A stretch of DNA of 64,000 nt. Origin: Paenibacillus tepidiphilus (GTDB taxonomy: Bacteria > Bacillota > Bacilli > Paenibacillales > Paenibacillaceae). The notes beneath the pieces were generated by a model. The model was not told the origin of the DNA and did no database searches. It was given only the letters and a program-made list of their open reading frames with translations. This document shows positions 7,885 to 16,827 of this stretch, in pieces (position 1 is the first letter of the stretch; every line of letters begins with the position of its first letter). Made by a program: the position numbers and the translations under genes. The stretch spans positions 124,001 through 188,000 of the forward strand of contig NZ_VWRQ01000010.1 in the NCBI RefSeq assembly GCF_008635795.1, in the 5' to 3' direction.

Positions 7885-9219
7885 ATGTTTTTACACGGGA
7901 CGAGCCGGATCAACGAAGCCGGGCATTTGGAGATTGGCGGATGTGATGTGACTGAGCTTAAAGCGGAATATGGAACTCCGCTGTATATAATGGACGAGCA
8001 ACTGGTGCGCCGCCGCGCCCGCGAATATGTAGATGCCTTCACGGCATCGGGACTCGGGTTTCAGGTAGCTTACGCCAGCAAAGCCTTCTCGGTAATGGCG
8101 ATGTGCCGCATTGCCGACGAAGAAGGGCTGTCGCTGGACGTTGTGTCTGACGGCGAGCTGTACACCGCGCTGCAGGCCGGGTTCCCCGCCGAGCGCATTC
8201 ATTTCCACGGCAACAACAAGACGCCGGATGAGATTGAAATGGCCATTGAGGCAGGAATCGGCTGCTTCGTCGTCGACAATCTCGTCGAGCTGCGTCTGCT
8301 GCAGGCCATTGCCGCCAGCAAGGGAGCGAACGTCAAGATCCTGCTGCGCGTGACTCCGGGTGTTGAAGCGCATGCTCATCATGCCTATGCCTCCACCGGC
8401 CAGACCGATTCGAAGTTCGGCTTTGATATCGGGAACGGGTCTGCATTGGAAGCCGTACGACTTGCTTCTGATCAAGCCAATCTGCAGCTGCTTGGCGTGC
8501 ATTCGCATATCGGCTCCCAGATTTTCGAGACGGAGGGCTTCCAGCTTGCGGTGGAGCGGATTGCCGAATTCACCCGCAAGGTGAAGGAAGAGCTGGGCAT
8601 TGACTTCCCGGTCGTTAACCTGGGCGGCGGCTTCGGCATCCGGTATGTGGAAGGCGATACGCCGCTGGCCGTATCCGACTATGTGGCGGCGATTACCGAC
8701 GCTGTGAAGACGCATTTCGCGGGAATCAGCGATCACCTGCCGGAAATCTGGGTAGAGCCGGGCCGCAGCATTGTCGGCGATGCCGGCACGACGCTGTACA
8801 CGGTAGGCACCAGCAAAGAAATTCCGGGCGTGCGCAAATATGTCGCCGTAGACGGCGGCATGACCGACAACCCGCGTCCTGCGCTGTACGAATCGAAGTA
8901 TGAAGCCATCCTGGCCAACAGAGCGAATGAAGCCGGGGAAGAGACGGTATCCATCGCCGGCAAATGCTGTGAAAGCGGCGATATGCTGATCTGGGATGTA
9001 GAGCTGCCGAAGGTGAACAGCGGCGATCTGCTTGCCGTAGCCTGCACCGGCGCCTACAACTATTCCATGGCCAGCAACTATAACCGGATCCGCCGTCCGG
9101 CCGTCGTGTTTGTTCAGAACGGCCAGAGCGACCTGGTGGTGCGCCGTGAATCCCATCAGGACATCATTGCCAACGATGTGGTGCCACAGCGGATCGCGAA
9201 GCAGCCGGTGACGAAATAG
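7885..9219 (+). CDS. lysA: Diaminopimelate decarboxylase
   Basis: This enzyme removes CO2 from meso-diaminopimelate to give L-lysine, the last step of lysine synthesis, using pyridoxal phosphate. The 444-residue product carries the cofactor lysine in YASKAF (Lys66), HSHIGSQI, the glycine-rich GGGFGIRY, EPGRSIVGDAG and the CCESGDML motif that contributes the active-site cysteine from the partner subunit. I chose the ATG eight bases after GGAGG over an in-frame codon 13 positions earlier that has no ribosome site. lysA following spoVAF, with ppiB next, is the B. subtilis order. Confidence 0.96.
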   Translation: MFLHGTSRINEAGHLEIGGCDVTELKAEYGTPLYIMDEQLVRRRAREYVDAFTASGLGFQVAYASKAFSVMAMCRIADEEGLSLDVVSDGELYTALQAGFPAERIHFHGNNKTPDEIEMAIEAGIGCFVVDNLVELRLLQAIAASKGANVKILLRVTPGVEAHAHHAYASTGQTDSKFGFDIGNGSALEAVRLASDQANLQLLGVHSHIGSQIFETEGFQLAVERIAEFTRKVKEELGIDFPVVNLGGGFGIRYVEGDTPLAVSDYVAAITDAVKTHFAGISDHLPEIWVEPGRSIVGDAGTTLYTVGTSKEIPGVRKYVAVDGGMTDNPRPALYESKYEAILANRANEAGEETVSIAGKCCESGDMLIWDVELPKVNSGDLLAVACTGAYNYSMASNYNRIRRPAVVFVQNGQSDLVVRRESHQDIIANDVVPQRIAKQPVTK

Positions 9220-9239
9220 CTTACGGCCGGAGCACAGGT

Positions 9240-9272
9240 AAAGCAGGGGGCATCAGCCTCCTGCTTTGCTTT
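9240..9272 (+). terminator. Rho-independent terminator after lysA
   Basis: AAAGCAGGGGG (9240-9250) pairs with CCTCCTGCTTT (9257-9267) over eleven positions with one G-U. GCTTTGTG follows. Confidence 0.85.
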
Positions 9273-9347
9273 GTGCGCCATTTTCTAGTAAACTAAGACA
9301 AGTGTGTAAGAATACATGATTATGGAATCGGGAAAGGAATGTGCACA

Positions 9348-9776
9348 ATGAAAAAAGGAACCATCGAGCTGGAAAACGGCGGAGTTATTGAAATTGAATT
9401 TTTCGACCAGGATGCTCCCAACACCGTAGCCAACTTTGAGAAGCTGGCCAATGAAGGCTTTTATAACGGACTGGTATTCCACCGCGTCATCCCGGGCTTC
9501 GTCGCTCAAGGCGGTTGCCCGAACGGAACTGGCACAGGCGGTCCCGGATATACCATCAACTGCGAAATCAACCCGAACAAGCATGAACGCGGCGTGCTCG
9601 CCATGGCCCATGCAGGCAAGAACACCGGCGGCAGCCAGTTCTACATTACTTACGCTCCACAGCCGCATCTGGACGGTGTGCATACCGTATTCGGCAAGAT
9701 CACCAGTGGCATGGAATATGTCGATGCGTTCCAGGGACGCGACAAGATGAAGGAAGTTAAAGTATACGAAGCTTAA
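9348..9776 (+). CDS. ppiB: Peptidyl-prolyl cis-trans isomerase, cyclophilin type
   Basis: The 142-residue single-domain cyclophilin speeds cis-trans isomerisation of Xaa-Pro bonds in the cytoplasm. It has [13 protein letters not shown] (catalytic Arg), [27 protein letters not shown] and [12 protein letters not shown] in the standard order. There is no signal peptide. Two ATGs compete; the second lies nine bases after AAAGGA and is preferred, because the first is immediately next to that site. It is flanked by terminators on both sides, so it is probably a single-gene transcript. Confidence 0.94.
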   Translation: MKKGTIELENGGVIEIEFFDQDAPNTVANFEKLANEGFYNGLVFHRVIPGFVAQGGCPNGTGTGGPGYTINCEINPNKHERGVLAMAHAGKNTGGSQFYITYAPQPHLDGVHTVFGKITSGMEYVDAFQGRDKMKEVKVYEA

Positions 9777-10588
9777 GTTCCATTGCCCCCGGCGGAGAAT
9801 TCCGTTCGGGGGTTTTGTTTGGAGAGAACATCAGGATTCATCCATACTACAATTCCAGCAGCAAATATGTATAATACGGCGGTAACGGTGAGTATTTGAA
9901 GCAGGTCGCCTGCCTGAATGGCTATGAAATAATTAAAGAGCTGATGTATAAGTATCGGAATCACCAGATTATGATTCAGGTTATAGCATGCAGTGATAAT
10001 GATGGATAAGGCAACAATACAACTCAGGAAGCAGATGACATATTGCAACAATGGCAAACCTGAATAACCTGACATTAACCACAAAGGCGCATGCCACAAT
10101 CCCCACGCCAGACCCACAAGGATGGCTGATTTTAACGGACTGAACCTCATTTGCAATTCGTTTAACACAAACCCTCTCCAGCCTAACTCTTCGCCCAACG
10201 GACCCTGAATGAGATGATAGCCGAACAGCAGAATCAGAGTAGTCCACGAAGACGTGACTTGCTTATGTATGGGCACATTGGGCAACAAGCTTGTTATAAT
10301 CAGGGTTCCGGCCAGTATGGCGGATTGAAGAAGAAGAGCATATAGGATAACGGGAATGCTGATCCTTTCGGTGAAGCGGCTTTTGATAAACTGCCAGAGA
10401 CTCTTTCCGGGATAGATTTTACGGAACATGAGGATGAAGATACATGTGGATGTCCATGAGGACAGCACTATTAAAGGGGTCTTGACAACGGGGGAATCGA
10501 AGATAATCATGCTCCCGCCGATGAGCAGAAGAAGAACATAAAACAAAACATAGCTAAATACAACAAACCTTTTGATCATTCCAGCCAT
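9773..10588 (-). CDS. CPBP-family intramembrane metalloprotease
   Basis: A 271-residue multi-pass membrane protein with the CPBP (CAAX protease and bacteriocin-processing) motifs [14 protein letters not shown] and HQLFN, whose Glu and His residues form the active site. Members cleave membrane peptides or act in bacteriocin self-immunity; the substrate cannot be told. I chose the ATG eight bases after GGGGAGG. An in-frame start 22 codons upstream would be encoded inside a terminator hairpin. It is downstream of a MerR-type regulator and a YwaF-like protein on the same strand, but the hairpin suggests separate or reduced transcription. Confidence 0.85.
   Translation of the reverse strand: MAGMIKRFVVFSYVLFYVLLLLIGGSMIIFDSPVVKTPLIVLSSWTSTCIFILMFRKIYPGKSLWQFIKSRFTERISIPVILYALLLQSAILAGTLIITSLLPNVPIHKQVTSSWTTLILLFGYHLIQGPLGEELGWRGFVLNELQMRFSPLKSAILVGLAWGLWHAPLWLMSGYSGLPLLQYVICFLSCIVALSIIITACYNLNHNLVIPILIHQLFNYFIAIQAGDLLQILTVTAVLYIFAAGIVVWMNPDVLSKQNPRTEFSAGGNGT
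9786..9820 (+). terminator. Rho-independent terminator after ppiB
   Basis: CCCCCG (9786-9791) and CGGA pair with TCCG and CGGGGG (9807-9812), and TTTTGTTT follows. It overlaps the 3' end of the convergent CPBP protease gene. Confidence 0.85.
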
Positions 10589-10603
10589 TTCGGTCGCCTC
10601 CCC

Positions 10604-10650
10604 AAAAAAATAAAAAACCAATGCATCCATCCGGGATGGTCCATTGGCTT
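10604..10650 (-). terminator. Minus-strand terminator between MerR-type regulator and CPBP protease
   Basis: Read on the minus strand, CCAATG (10642-10647) and CCATCC pair with GGATGG and CATTGG (10618-10623). A T-rich stretch (TTTTTTATTTTTTT) follows at 10604-10617. Confidence 0.8.
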
Positions 10651-10698
10651 TCAAATATAAACTATGGGCTTACCCCCGGGTCAAGGCCCGGATAGTAG

Positions 10699-11508
10699 CT
10701 ATGCTTCTTCGACCGGAATAAAAATTTCCAAGAATACGCGCTCCTGATGCTCGTGATATGCAACGAGCCGGGTATTGATAAAGGCAACTCCCAAAGGCTT
10801 GTACCCTCGTTCCTGCCCCCAATTTATCGCGGCTTCGAAAACCGTGTGTTTAATATCACTGTTTCCACTACGGTGTCTGCCGTCTTCAACGACGGTATAC
10901 ATGCATTTTGGATAGGAGATGTACGCCTCGTCTGTTTCCGCCGGGATGGCCTTGTGCTTCTGCACAATTAACATTTTTGAATCTGTAAACCCGTTGTGGT
11001 CAAACGTGTAGCTTCTCATGATACTGCTCAGAATATCCCGCTTGGTTAAATCTATATTTTGCAAAATATTAGGATACTCCAGAAAGGCATTGAAGTCAGA
11101 AAACTCGCCTAATACCCGATGGGCGGGAAGCTTGCGGATGCTGTATCTGTTAAGATGCTTGTCCAATTGCTTGCAGAAGGCCTTGGTTTCTCTGATGATT
11201 CGGAGCATGTATTGATGATTGCGGATGCTTTCCTCCAACTGTCGGGCTTTGCTGTCCAATACATTGCCGAGCTCGGCGATTCCGGCGCCACTCTGCAGCG
11301 TTCTGACCTCTTTCAGCGATAAATTTCTTTTTCTGTAGAAATCCGCGACCATCAGGGTGTAAATATCATAATCGTCGTATTGCCTGTAGAGATTGGATTC
11401 ATTCTGGTACGGCTTGACAATTCCTTGTTCCTCATAATACCGCAGTGTATCTCTGGACACCCCGAGAATGCCCAACAAATCACTTGTTCTAAATGTAGTT
11501 TTGTCCAT
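10699..11508 (-). CDS. MerR-family regulator with GyrI-like effector domain
   Basis: The 269-residue protein has an N-terminal winged helix (residues ~6-75; SDLLGILGVSRDTLRYYEE is the DNA-reading part), a helical linker (~80-125) and a C-terminal GyrI/BmrR-like ligand pocket domain (~130-269). Such regulators bind drugs or other hydrophobic ligands and activate transport or resistance genes. The start is an ATG after GGAGGTGA. The last bases of that ribosome site are the TGA stop of the upstream YwaF-like gene, so the two genes are almost certainly translated in tandem. Its targets are unknown; the CPBP gene downstream is one option. Confidence 0.88.
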   Translation of the reverse strand: MDKTTFRTSDLLGILGVSRDTLRYYEEQGIVKPYQNESNLYRQYDDYDIYTLMVADFYRKRNLSLKEVRTLQSGAGIAELGNVLDSKARQLEESIRNHQYMLRIIRETKAFCKQLDKHLNRYSIRKLPAHRVLGEFSDFNAFLEYPNILQNIDLTKRDILSSIMRSYTFDHNGFTDSKMLIVQKHKAIPAETDEAYISYPKCMYTVVEDGRHRSGNSDIKHTVFEAAINWGQERGYKPLGVAFINTRLVAYHEHQERVFLEIFIPVEEA

Positions 11509-11515
11509 ATCCCGG

Positions 11516-12274
11516 TCACCTCCGCCTGATTGAATCCTTGCGCCGTCTTCTGCCGGCAAGCTCAGGCAGCGCAAAAAAGCAGGCATACATCAGCACAAAG
11601 ATCAGCAGCGCGAACCCTTCCTCCACCAGCAGATAATAGGGATACGGCCCGAAGAAGTCCAGGACGGACGCGGTACTGGGTTTATGCATCAGGAACATAT
11701 AGTTGGAGCCCAGCAGCGAATTGGAGCCGTATACCAGCGCAGCCACAAGGTTCAGTACCAGCATGGTAAAAGCGATCCCCTTCCAGGAAGGGCGGAAGCC
11801 TTCCACCCAGGTCATGTACAGCGAGGCCCAGATAATCGCGCCGTGGGCCATAAAGAACAGCAGAAAGCGGAAATGCGGGAAAGGGTAGAGCAGATTCGGC
11901 GTCAGCAGCGCAATAAGTGCTCCCCCGATACCGGCAAAAAACAGAAAGGAGTACAGCAGACGGCTGCGGGTCAGCAGCATGACGGCTGACAGCAGCAGCG
12001 TGATCCCGCATAGCTCCAGGGGCAGGGAGGACGATGTTCTCCATATGCCCTGGGAGACATACCAAATATGCAGGCCTGCTTCACAAAGGAGCAGAGAAGC
12101 GGCAAGCAGGATGCGAAAAAAGCGCCGGCGGGAAGGTGAAGCCTGTAGCGCAAACCGTGATTTATACAGCAGCAGGCACAGGCCGGCGATGACCGCCAAT
12201 AGGATCCAGTGGGACGGGGAGAACATGACAAAATCAGCTTCACGGTGACGGTCGAACAGACGGATAGGACTCAC
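11516..12274 (-). CDS. YwaF-like (TIGR02206/TMEM164-type) membrane protein
   Basis: A 252-residue protein with about seven membrane segments. It matches the YwaF/TIGR02206 family in layout: SPSHWILL near the start, LPLELCGITLLLSAVMLL, PHFRFLLFFMAHGAIIWASLYMTW cut into membrane helices, NYMFLMHKPSTASVLDFFGPYPYY and a basic C-terminus. Its biochemical role is not established; an acyltransferase role has been proposed for the TMEM164 relatives. The start is GTG, and an internal ATG 16 codons later is possible. It leads the minus-strand group with the MerR-type gene. Confidence 0.8.
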   Translation of the reverse strand: MSPIRLFDRHREADFVMFSPSHWILLAVIAGLCLLLYKSRFALQASPSRRRFFRILLAASLLLCEAGLHIWYVSQGIWRTSSSLPLELCGITLLLSAVMLLTRSRLLYSFLFFAGIGGALIALLTPNLLYPFPHFRFLLFFMAHGAIIWASLYMTWVEGFRPSWKGIAFTMLVLNLVAALVYGSNSLLGSNYMFLMHKPSTASVLDFFGPYPYYLLVEEGFALLIFVLMYACFFALPELAGRRRRKDSIRRR

Positions 12275-12602
12275 AGCCTTTCTGATCGGGGATGGAGCGG
12301 AAACATTTCAAAAATAAAATATGAAATTCTCGGTTTCTCTGATTCTAAAGTCTTATGGATAGGTGATATAAGTATATAATGCTCAAGCTGACCGGGAAAG
12401 GAAGAATTGCGGCTTCTTACATATAACAGGGCACGGGAACCTCGAATACATACATATAGGCAGCTTGTGGCGGTGTAGTCACCGTGTGTGCGTTTCGTGT
12501 GTGCGCTAAATGAAAGACCGCATGACCATTTTTCCATGTTCAACCGTAACTTGCAGAAAGACAGCATGAAAGCCAGTTCCGGGAATATGCTGCAAAGAGA
12601 GG
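12275..12602. other. Intergenic leader between divergent genes
   Basis: This ~330-base stretch separates the YwaF-like gene from the wall-protein gene. It holds a TATAAT at 12375-12380 with a poor TTATGG 16 bases upstream, a candidate plus-strand promoter that would give a leader of about 260 bases. A short CGGTG/CACCG hairpin lies near 12470. I saw no riboswitch core. Confidence 0.35.
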
Positions 12603-12647
12603 ATGAAACGGCTTGACAATCAAATCAGAAATGGGGGATTCCGGGGA

Positions 12648-15600
12648 ATGGCGAAGAAAAGAATAAGTTTGGCGGTAGTGCTCTTCATGCTGTTTGTGCA
12701 AACTGTAACCGGCATAGGCCTGGCTCCGCAGGCAACGGCGGCGGGGATCGAGGGAGAGCGAGACATTATTACCAGTGTATCCATGGCCGTATACGGTCCG
12801 GACGGACAGACGGTTACCGGAGCGGTGTATGATGTCGACTCCACAGTAACGCTGGATTATACCTGGGCGCTGCCGAACGAACACGGCTACAGCGCAGGCG
12901 ACACTTTCACCTTCCAGCTCCCTGAGCAATTCCAGTTGTTCAATGATATTAACGGATCACTCGCCTCGGATGACGGCGATGTGGGTGTCTTCAGCGTAAG
13001 TCATTCGACCCACCAGGTGACATTGACCTTCAACAGCTACATAGAAAGTCACGACAATGTCCATGGCACGCTGCGTATCAACACGCAATTTGATAAGGCG
13101 GTCATTGGCGGCAGCATCACTGTGCCGATCCTGTTTCCGATCAATGGCGGAACGGAAACCATAGTCGTGCTCTTCCAGCCGCAGACCGGCTCGGTGATTG
13201 AGAAATCCGGGGTTTCCAGCGGCTTCAACGCCAGGGAGATCCATTGGACGGTTGATGTCAACAAGCGGCTCCAAAGCATCGCAGGCGCCATCGTGACCGA
13301 TCCCGTTCCTGCGGGCTTGGCTTTGCCTAGTACGGCTACAGTTGCCGTATACAGCCTGAATGTAAGCCTGGATGGAACTGCGGTGCAAGGAGGGCTGGTA
13401 GACCCGGGTAAATATACGGCTGAAATCTCCGGCGGAGCGCTGGTAGTACGTTTCACGGAACCGGTCATTACGGGCGCATACCGGATAGCCTATACTACAG
13501 ACGTAACCGGTAATGACAGCAGCTATACCAATACGGCAACGCTGACGGGAGACGGCCGCGATCCGGCAAGTGCTTCGGCGACGGTGACCATCGAACGCGG
13601 CCCCAGCCTGCACAAGAAAGTCTTCGACTATCAGTGGGGCAGTCAGATCATCGTCTGGAACATCGAATACAACTACAATAACGGAACGGTTCCACAGCAG
13701 TACGCCGTGCTGACCGATCTCTTCGATGATCTGGTGAGCCTGGTGCCGGACTCGCTGCTCGTGTACCCGGTCACACTGGATGCGGCAGGAAAGGTAACGA
13801 AGGGGACTCCGCTGGTACCGGATACGGATTATACCGTCAAAGTAGTTACCAAAGAGGACCGGAAAGGCTTTGAGCTGTCCTTCAAACACGATGTCACTTC
13901 CCCGTACCTTATCGAGTACAAGACGAAGGCGGACGGACGTGTCTACAAGGACACTACCATTACGAACACAGTTACGGACAGCGTGTATACCGACGAGGCC
14001 CGGCAGGTCATCCGGCCGGCGATCATTTACAAGACCTTGTCCGGAGTGAATTATAAGAATCAGACGACGGAGTGGAAGGTCACCATTAACGGTGACAGCC
14101 AGCCAATGAAGGAAGTGGTCGTTACCGACGGCTTCCCGCAGGGCGGCCAGAAGCTTATTCCGGAATCTGTAGCGGTCAAGAGCCTTAGCGGAGCGGTACT
14201 GCCGGGCTCGGCCTATACGCTGGAGTATGCCTCTCCGGTTCAGCCGAATGCCAGCTTCAAGGTCAAATTCAAATCGCCGATATCCGGGCCTTATGTCATC
14301 TCCTATACGACTTATTTCAACAGTGACTGGATTGTAGCCAGCACGGAGGATTTCAAGAATTTGGCCAGAGTGGAGTGGAAGGACATTGAAGGAAAGCGGG
14401 AGGCATCAGCTGAGGGCTTGTTCATCCCGCGTGCGGAATCCAAGAACAACGGCTTCAAGAACGGCAGCTATAACGCCGCTGCCAAAGAAATCACCTGGAA
14501 CATCGGCGTTAACTATAACGCCAAAACCGTAGCCGACCCGGTGGTTTCCGACACGCTGACTGCCGGACAGAGTCTGGTTCCCGGTTCCCTGAAGGTTTAC
14601 AACCTGAACGTTGAGGCGAACGGCAACTATTCACGGGGCACCGTGCTGGGCGAAACAGCCTACAGCTATTCCGTAGCCGGAGGTGAACTGAAGATTGAAT
14701 TTGCCTCGGAGATCCATTCTCCTTACGTGATCGAGTTCAAGACCAGCCTGGACGGCAAACTGATCGCCGGGAAGGTAGACAACGCCGCCAGACTGCTGGA
14801 CGGGACGAAGCGTGTGTCCAAAGAGCTGCGCGCTTCGGTGACCATTCCATACGGCGGGGAATACATCGTCAAGGATGGGGTGCAAAGCGGCGATAAAGTG
14901 GGCTGGAGCGTGATGATCAACCGTTCACAGTCCCATGTCAAGGATGCCAAAATCATCGACACGCCGAGCAATAACCAGCTTCTGCTGCCGGATTCATTCC
15001 ACCTGTATCCGACGGTTGTAGCTCCTGACGGCAAGGTTACCAAGAGCGGACCGGAGCTGGCCAAGGGCACCGATTATGCCTTGCAGGTGCTGACAGACAG
15101 CGAAGGCAAGCAAAGCTTTGAATTGAGCTTCCTGCATGACATTGATACGGCGTATATCCTGGAATATGAATCTCTGATCAATGCCAATACAGGCGACAAA
15201 CTGGTCAATACCGCCGCCTTCAGCGGAAGCAATGAAGTTCTGGTCGAGAAGGACACGACCAAGGAAGTCATTGTCGGCGTTTCGAGCGGCTCCGGCACCG
15301 GCAGCGGTGTCAGAGGCAGCCTCATCGTCGCCAAGCTGGACGGCGCGGACCGGACCACGCCGCTCGCCGGAGCGACCTTCGAGCTATACCGCCTGAACGG
15401 GACGGACCGGGTGCTGGTGAATACTCTGACGACGGATGCCGCAGGCGGCGCTGTCTTCCGGAACCTGTGGCTGGGCAGCTATGTCCTGATTGAGACAGCA
15501 GCCCCTGCCGGATACATCCGGGATTCCGCCGAATACCCGGTAACCATCGGTTCTTCTGCCGCCGTGAATCTGGCGGTCTACAATACCGCTGTCGCGCCGA

Positions 15601-16208
15601 CAGCAACGGCTACGCCGGTGCCAACGGCATCGACCTCGCCGGAGCCGACGGCGAGTGCAACGACCTCGCCGGTACCAACGGCGAGTGCAACGACCTCGCC
15701 GGTGCCGACGGCGAGCGCAACGGCCTCGCCGGTGCCGACGGCGAGTGCAACGGCCTCGCCGGTACCGACGGCGAGCGCAACGGCCTCGCCGGTACCTACG
15801 GCGAGTGCAACGACCTCGCCGGTACCGACGGCGAGTGCAACGGCCTCGCCGGTGCCGACAGCGGCGCCGACACCAGGCGGCACGACGGTACCAGGGGTAA
15901 CCATCGATGACGAAGAGGTGCCGGCTGGCGGCGTAACGACGCCGGCAGTGTCGCCGACACCGCCTGTGACAGGCGGCGGTACACCCGATGAGATCATCAT
16001 CGACGACGAGGTACCGCAAGGCGGCGCCACACCGGATGAAGTTGTGATCGATGATGAGGTACCGCAAGGCACCGTCACCGATTCCGGCGGCCAACTGCCG
16101 CAGACCGGTGAGAACAGCCCGCTGCCAATCTATCTGACCGGACTCGGCCTGATTCTGGCCGGTGTCATCCTCAGCAGAGTATATAGACGCAGCCGCAAAC
16201 AAGAGTAG
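12648..16208 (+). CDS. LPXTG cell-wall-anchored adhesin-like protein with repeated collagen-binding-type modules
   Basis: This ~1186-residue surface protein has a signal peptide (KKRISLAVVLFMLFVQ... ending near ATAAG), an adhesin-type N-domain, and about five related modules of ~130-150 residues. Each module has a WxV/WNI strand, a 'vtDplp.g..lvpgSl' phrase and a 'sPYvIeykT' end, as in Collagen_bind/Big_8-type domains. A SpaA/Cna-B prealbumin domain follows (GSLIVAKLDGADRTTPLAGA start, LIETAAPAGY end), then a Pro-Thr-Ala-Ser stalk of seven ten-residue repeats and three IDDE(E)VP(A/Q)G repeats. The end is LPQTG, a hydrophobic helix and a basic tail. Sortase would link it to peptidoglycan. Host or matrix binding is an inference. 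An in-frame ATG 15 codons upstream is possible. Confidence 0.9.
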   Translation: MAKKRISLAVVLFMLFVQTVTGIGLAPQATAAGIEGERDIITSVSMAVYGPDGQTVTGAVYDVDSTVTLDYTWALPNEHGYSAGDTFTFQLPEQFQLFNDINGSLASDDGDVGVFSVSHSTHQVTLTFNSYIESHDNVHGTLRINTQFDKAVIGGSITVPILFPINGGTETIVVLFQPQTGSVIEKSGVSSGFNAREIHWTVDVNKRLQSIAGAIVTDPVPAGLALPSTATVAVYSLNVSLDGTAVQGGLVDPGKYTAEISGGALVVRFTEPVITGAYRIAYTTDVTGNDSSYTNTATLTGDGRDPASASATVTIERGPSLHKKVFDYQWGSQIIVWNIEYNYNNGTVPQQYAVLTDLFDDLVSLVPDSLLVYPVTLDAAGKVTKGTPLVPDTDYTVKVVTKEDRKGFELSFKHDVTSPYLIEYKTKADGRVYKDTTITNTVTDSVYTDEARQVIRPAIIYKTLSGVNYKNQTTEWKVTINGDSQPMKEVVVTDGFPQGGQKLIPESVAVKSLSGAVLPGSAYTLEYASPVQPNASFKVKFKSPISGPYVISYTTYFNSDWIVASTEDFKNLARVEWKDIEGKREASAEGLFIPRAESKNNGFKNGSYNAAAKEITWNIGVNYNAKTVADPVVSDTLTAGQSLVPGSLKVYNLNVEANGNYSRGTVLGETAYSYSVAGGELKIEFASEIHSPYVIEFKTSLDGKLIAGKVDNAARLLDGTKRVSKELRASVTIPYGGEYIVKDGVQSGDKVGWSVMINRSQSHVKDAKIIDTPSNNQLLLPDSFHLYPTVVAPDGKVTKSGPELAKGTDYALQVLTDSEGKQSFELSFLHDIDTAYILEYESLINANTGDKLVNTAAFSGSNEVLVEKDTTKEVIVGVSSGSGTGSGVRGSLIVAKLDGADRTTPLAGATFELYRLNGTDRVLVNTLTTDAAGGAVFRNLWLGSYVLIETAAPAGYIRDSAEYPVTIGSSAAVNLAVYNTAVAPTATATPVPTASTSPEPTASATTSPVPTASATTSPVPTASATASPVPTASATASPVPTASATASPVPTASATTSPVPTASATASPVPTAAPTPGGTTVPGVTIDDEEVPAGGVTTPAVSPTPPVTGGGTPDEIIIDDEVPQGGATPDEVVIDDEVPQGTVTDSGGQLPQTGENSPLPIYLTGLGLILAGVILSRVYRRSRKQE
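15645..15854 (+). repeat. Seven tandem 30-base repeats in the adhesin stalk
   Basis: Seven in-frame copies of a 30-base unit beginning CCGACGGCGAGTGCAACG encode PTASAT(T/A)SPV. Copies differ mainly at third positions and at the Thr/Ala codon. They form the Pro-Thr-Ala-Ser wall-spanning stalk. The copy number is likely to vary between strains by slippage or recombination. Confidence 0.95.
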
Positions 16209-16220
16209 CCTCTCGGCTGG

Positions 16221-16262
16221 AAGCACCCGGACTTTAGAGTCCGGGTGCTTCTTTCTGTTTTG
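16221..16262 (+). terminator. Rho-independent terminator after the wall protein gene
   Basis: AAGCACCCGGACT (16221-16233) pairs perfectly with AGTCCGGGTGCTT (16238-16250). CTTTCTGTTTT follows. Confidence 0.93.
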
Positions 16263-16376
16263 TGTGACCTGCGACCGCTGAGCGGCTGATGCAGGTTGTT
16301 AATGGTTCTTAAGTTACAAAAATAAAGTAACTTTTGGAATTGCACTTGCATTTCAGGCAGTGAAGTGATAATTTTG

Positions 16377-16405
16377 TTGTAGGCAACACTTGGTATGACT
16401 ACAAC
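16377..16405 (+). promoter_or_regulatory. Candidate sigma-A promoter of the rib operon
   Basis: TTGTAG (16377-16382) and TACAAC (16400-16405) are separated by 17 bases. The predicted start falls just before the FMN aptamer, which is the expected place. Confidence 0.5.
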
Positions 16406-16415
16406 TGCATGATGC

Positions 16416-16592
16416 AATCCTTCGGGGCAGGGTGCAATTCCCTACCGGCGGTGATTCATAACTCAGACTGCTATTTTGCTGGCACGTCAGAGATTACGAT
16501 CAGTCCGCGACCCGTCTTACGGCGCGAAGCCGTCAGCGGTGGACCTGGTGCAAATCCGGGACCGACAGTATAGTCTGGATGGAAGAAGGAGA
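16416..16592 (+). ncRNA. FMN riboswitch (RFN element) of the rib operon
   Basis: The core elements GGGGCAGGGTGCAATTCC, TACCGGCGGTGAT, CAGTCCGCGA, a variable arm, GGACCTGGTGCAAATCCGGG and CCGACAGTATAGTCTGGATG are present. P1 pairs TCCTTC (16418-16423) with GAAGGA (16585-16590). It precedes ribD and should shut down flavin synthesis when FMN is high. Confidence 0.96.
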
Positions 16593-16731
16593 GAACGGCA
16601 GCCTCAGGTATACTTTCGACTGAAGCGCCGAAATAACGGTACGTCCGGAATATTTGTGCTAACTTTCACAATGTTGTTCATTGTGGCTGATTGCCCAGAA
16701 TCTTTTTTGGACTGCCCTAATCCTCTCGTAT

Positions 16732-16778
16732 AACCCGCCCTAAGGCTCCAGCCCGGAGACAATGGCGGGTTTTTGATT
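16732..16778 (+). terminator. Riboswitch attenuator before ribD
   Basis: AACCCGCC (16732-16739) pairs with GGCGGGTT (16764-16771), with an inner GCTCC/GGAG hairpin. TTTTTGATTT follows. It lies about 140 bases after the aptamer, much further than in the other FMN switch of this window. Confidence 0.85.
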
Positions 16779-16827
16779 TGCACACAGGTATACAACAGAA
16801 ATTCCGGCAAGAATGGAGGCAGGCTAC

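Noticed and set aside
9773..10654. Longer start for the CPBP protease
   Set aside because: The extra 22 codons lie in a minus-strand terminator hairpin, and a good ribosome site precedes the later ATG.
12275..12602. c-di-GMP riboswitch before the adhesin gene
   Set aside because: A fragment near 12426 resembles the GEMM start, but the rest of the conserved core is missing.
12957..13889. Long minus-strand frames inside the adhesin gene
   Set aside because: They are by-products of the GC-rich repeats on the coding strand, with no ribosome sites or domain signal.
15645..15854. Regular 30-base repeats that might be read as a CRISPR array
   Set aside because: The units are directly tandem with no spacers, in frame inside the adhesin gene, and encode a Pro-Thr-Ala-Ser stalk.
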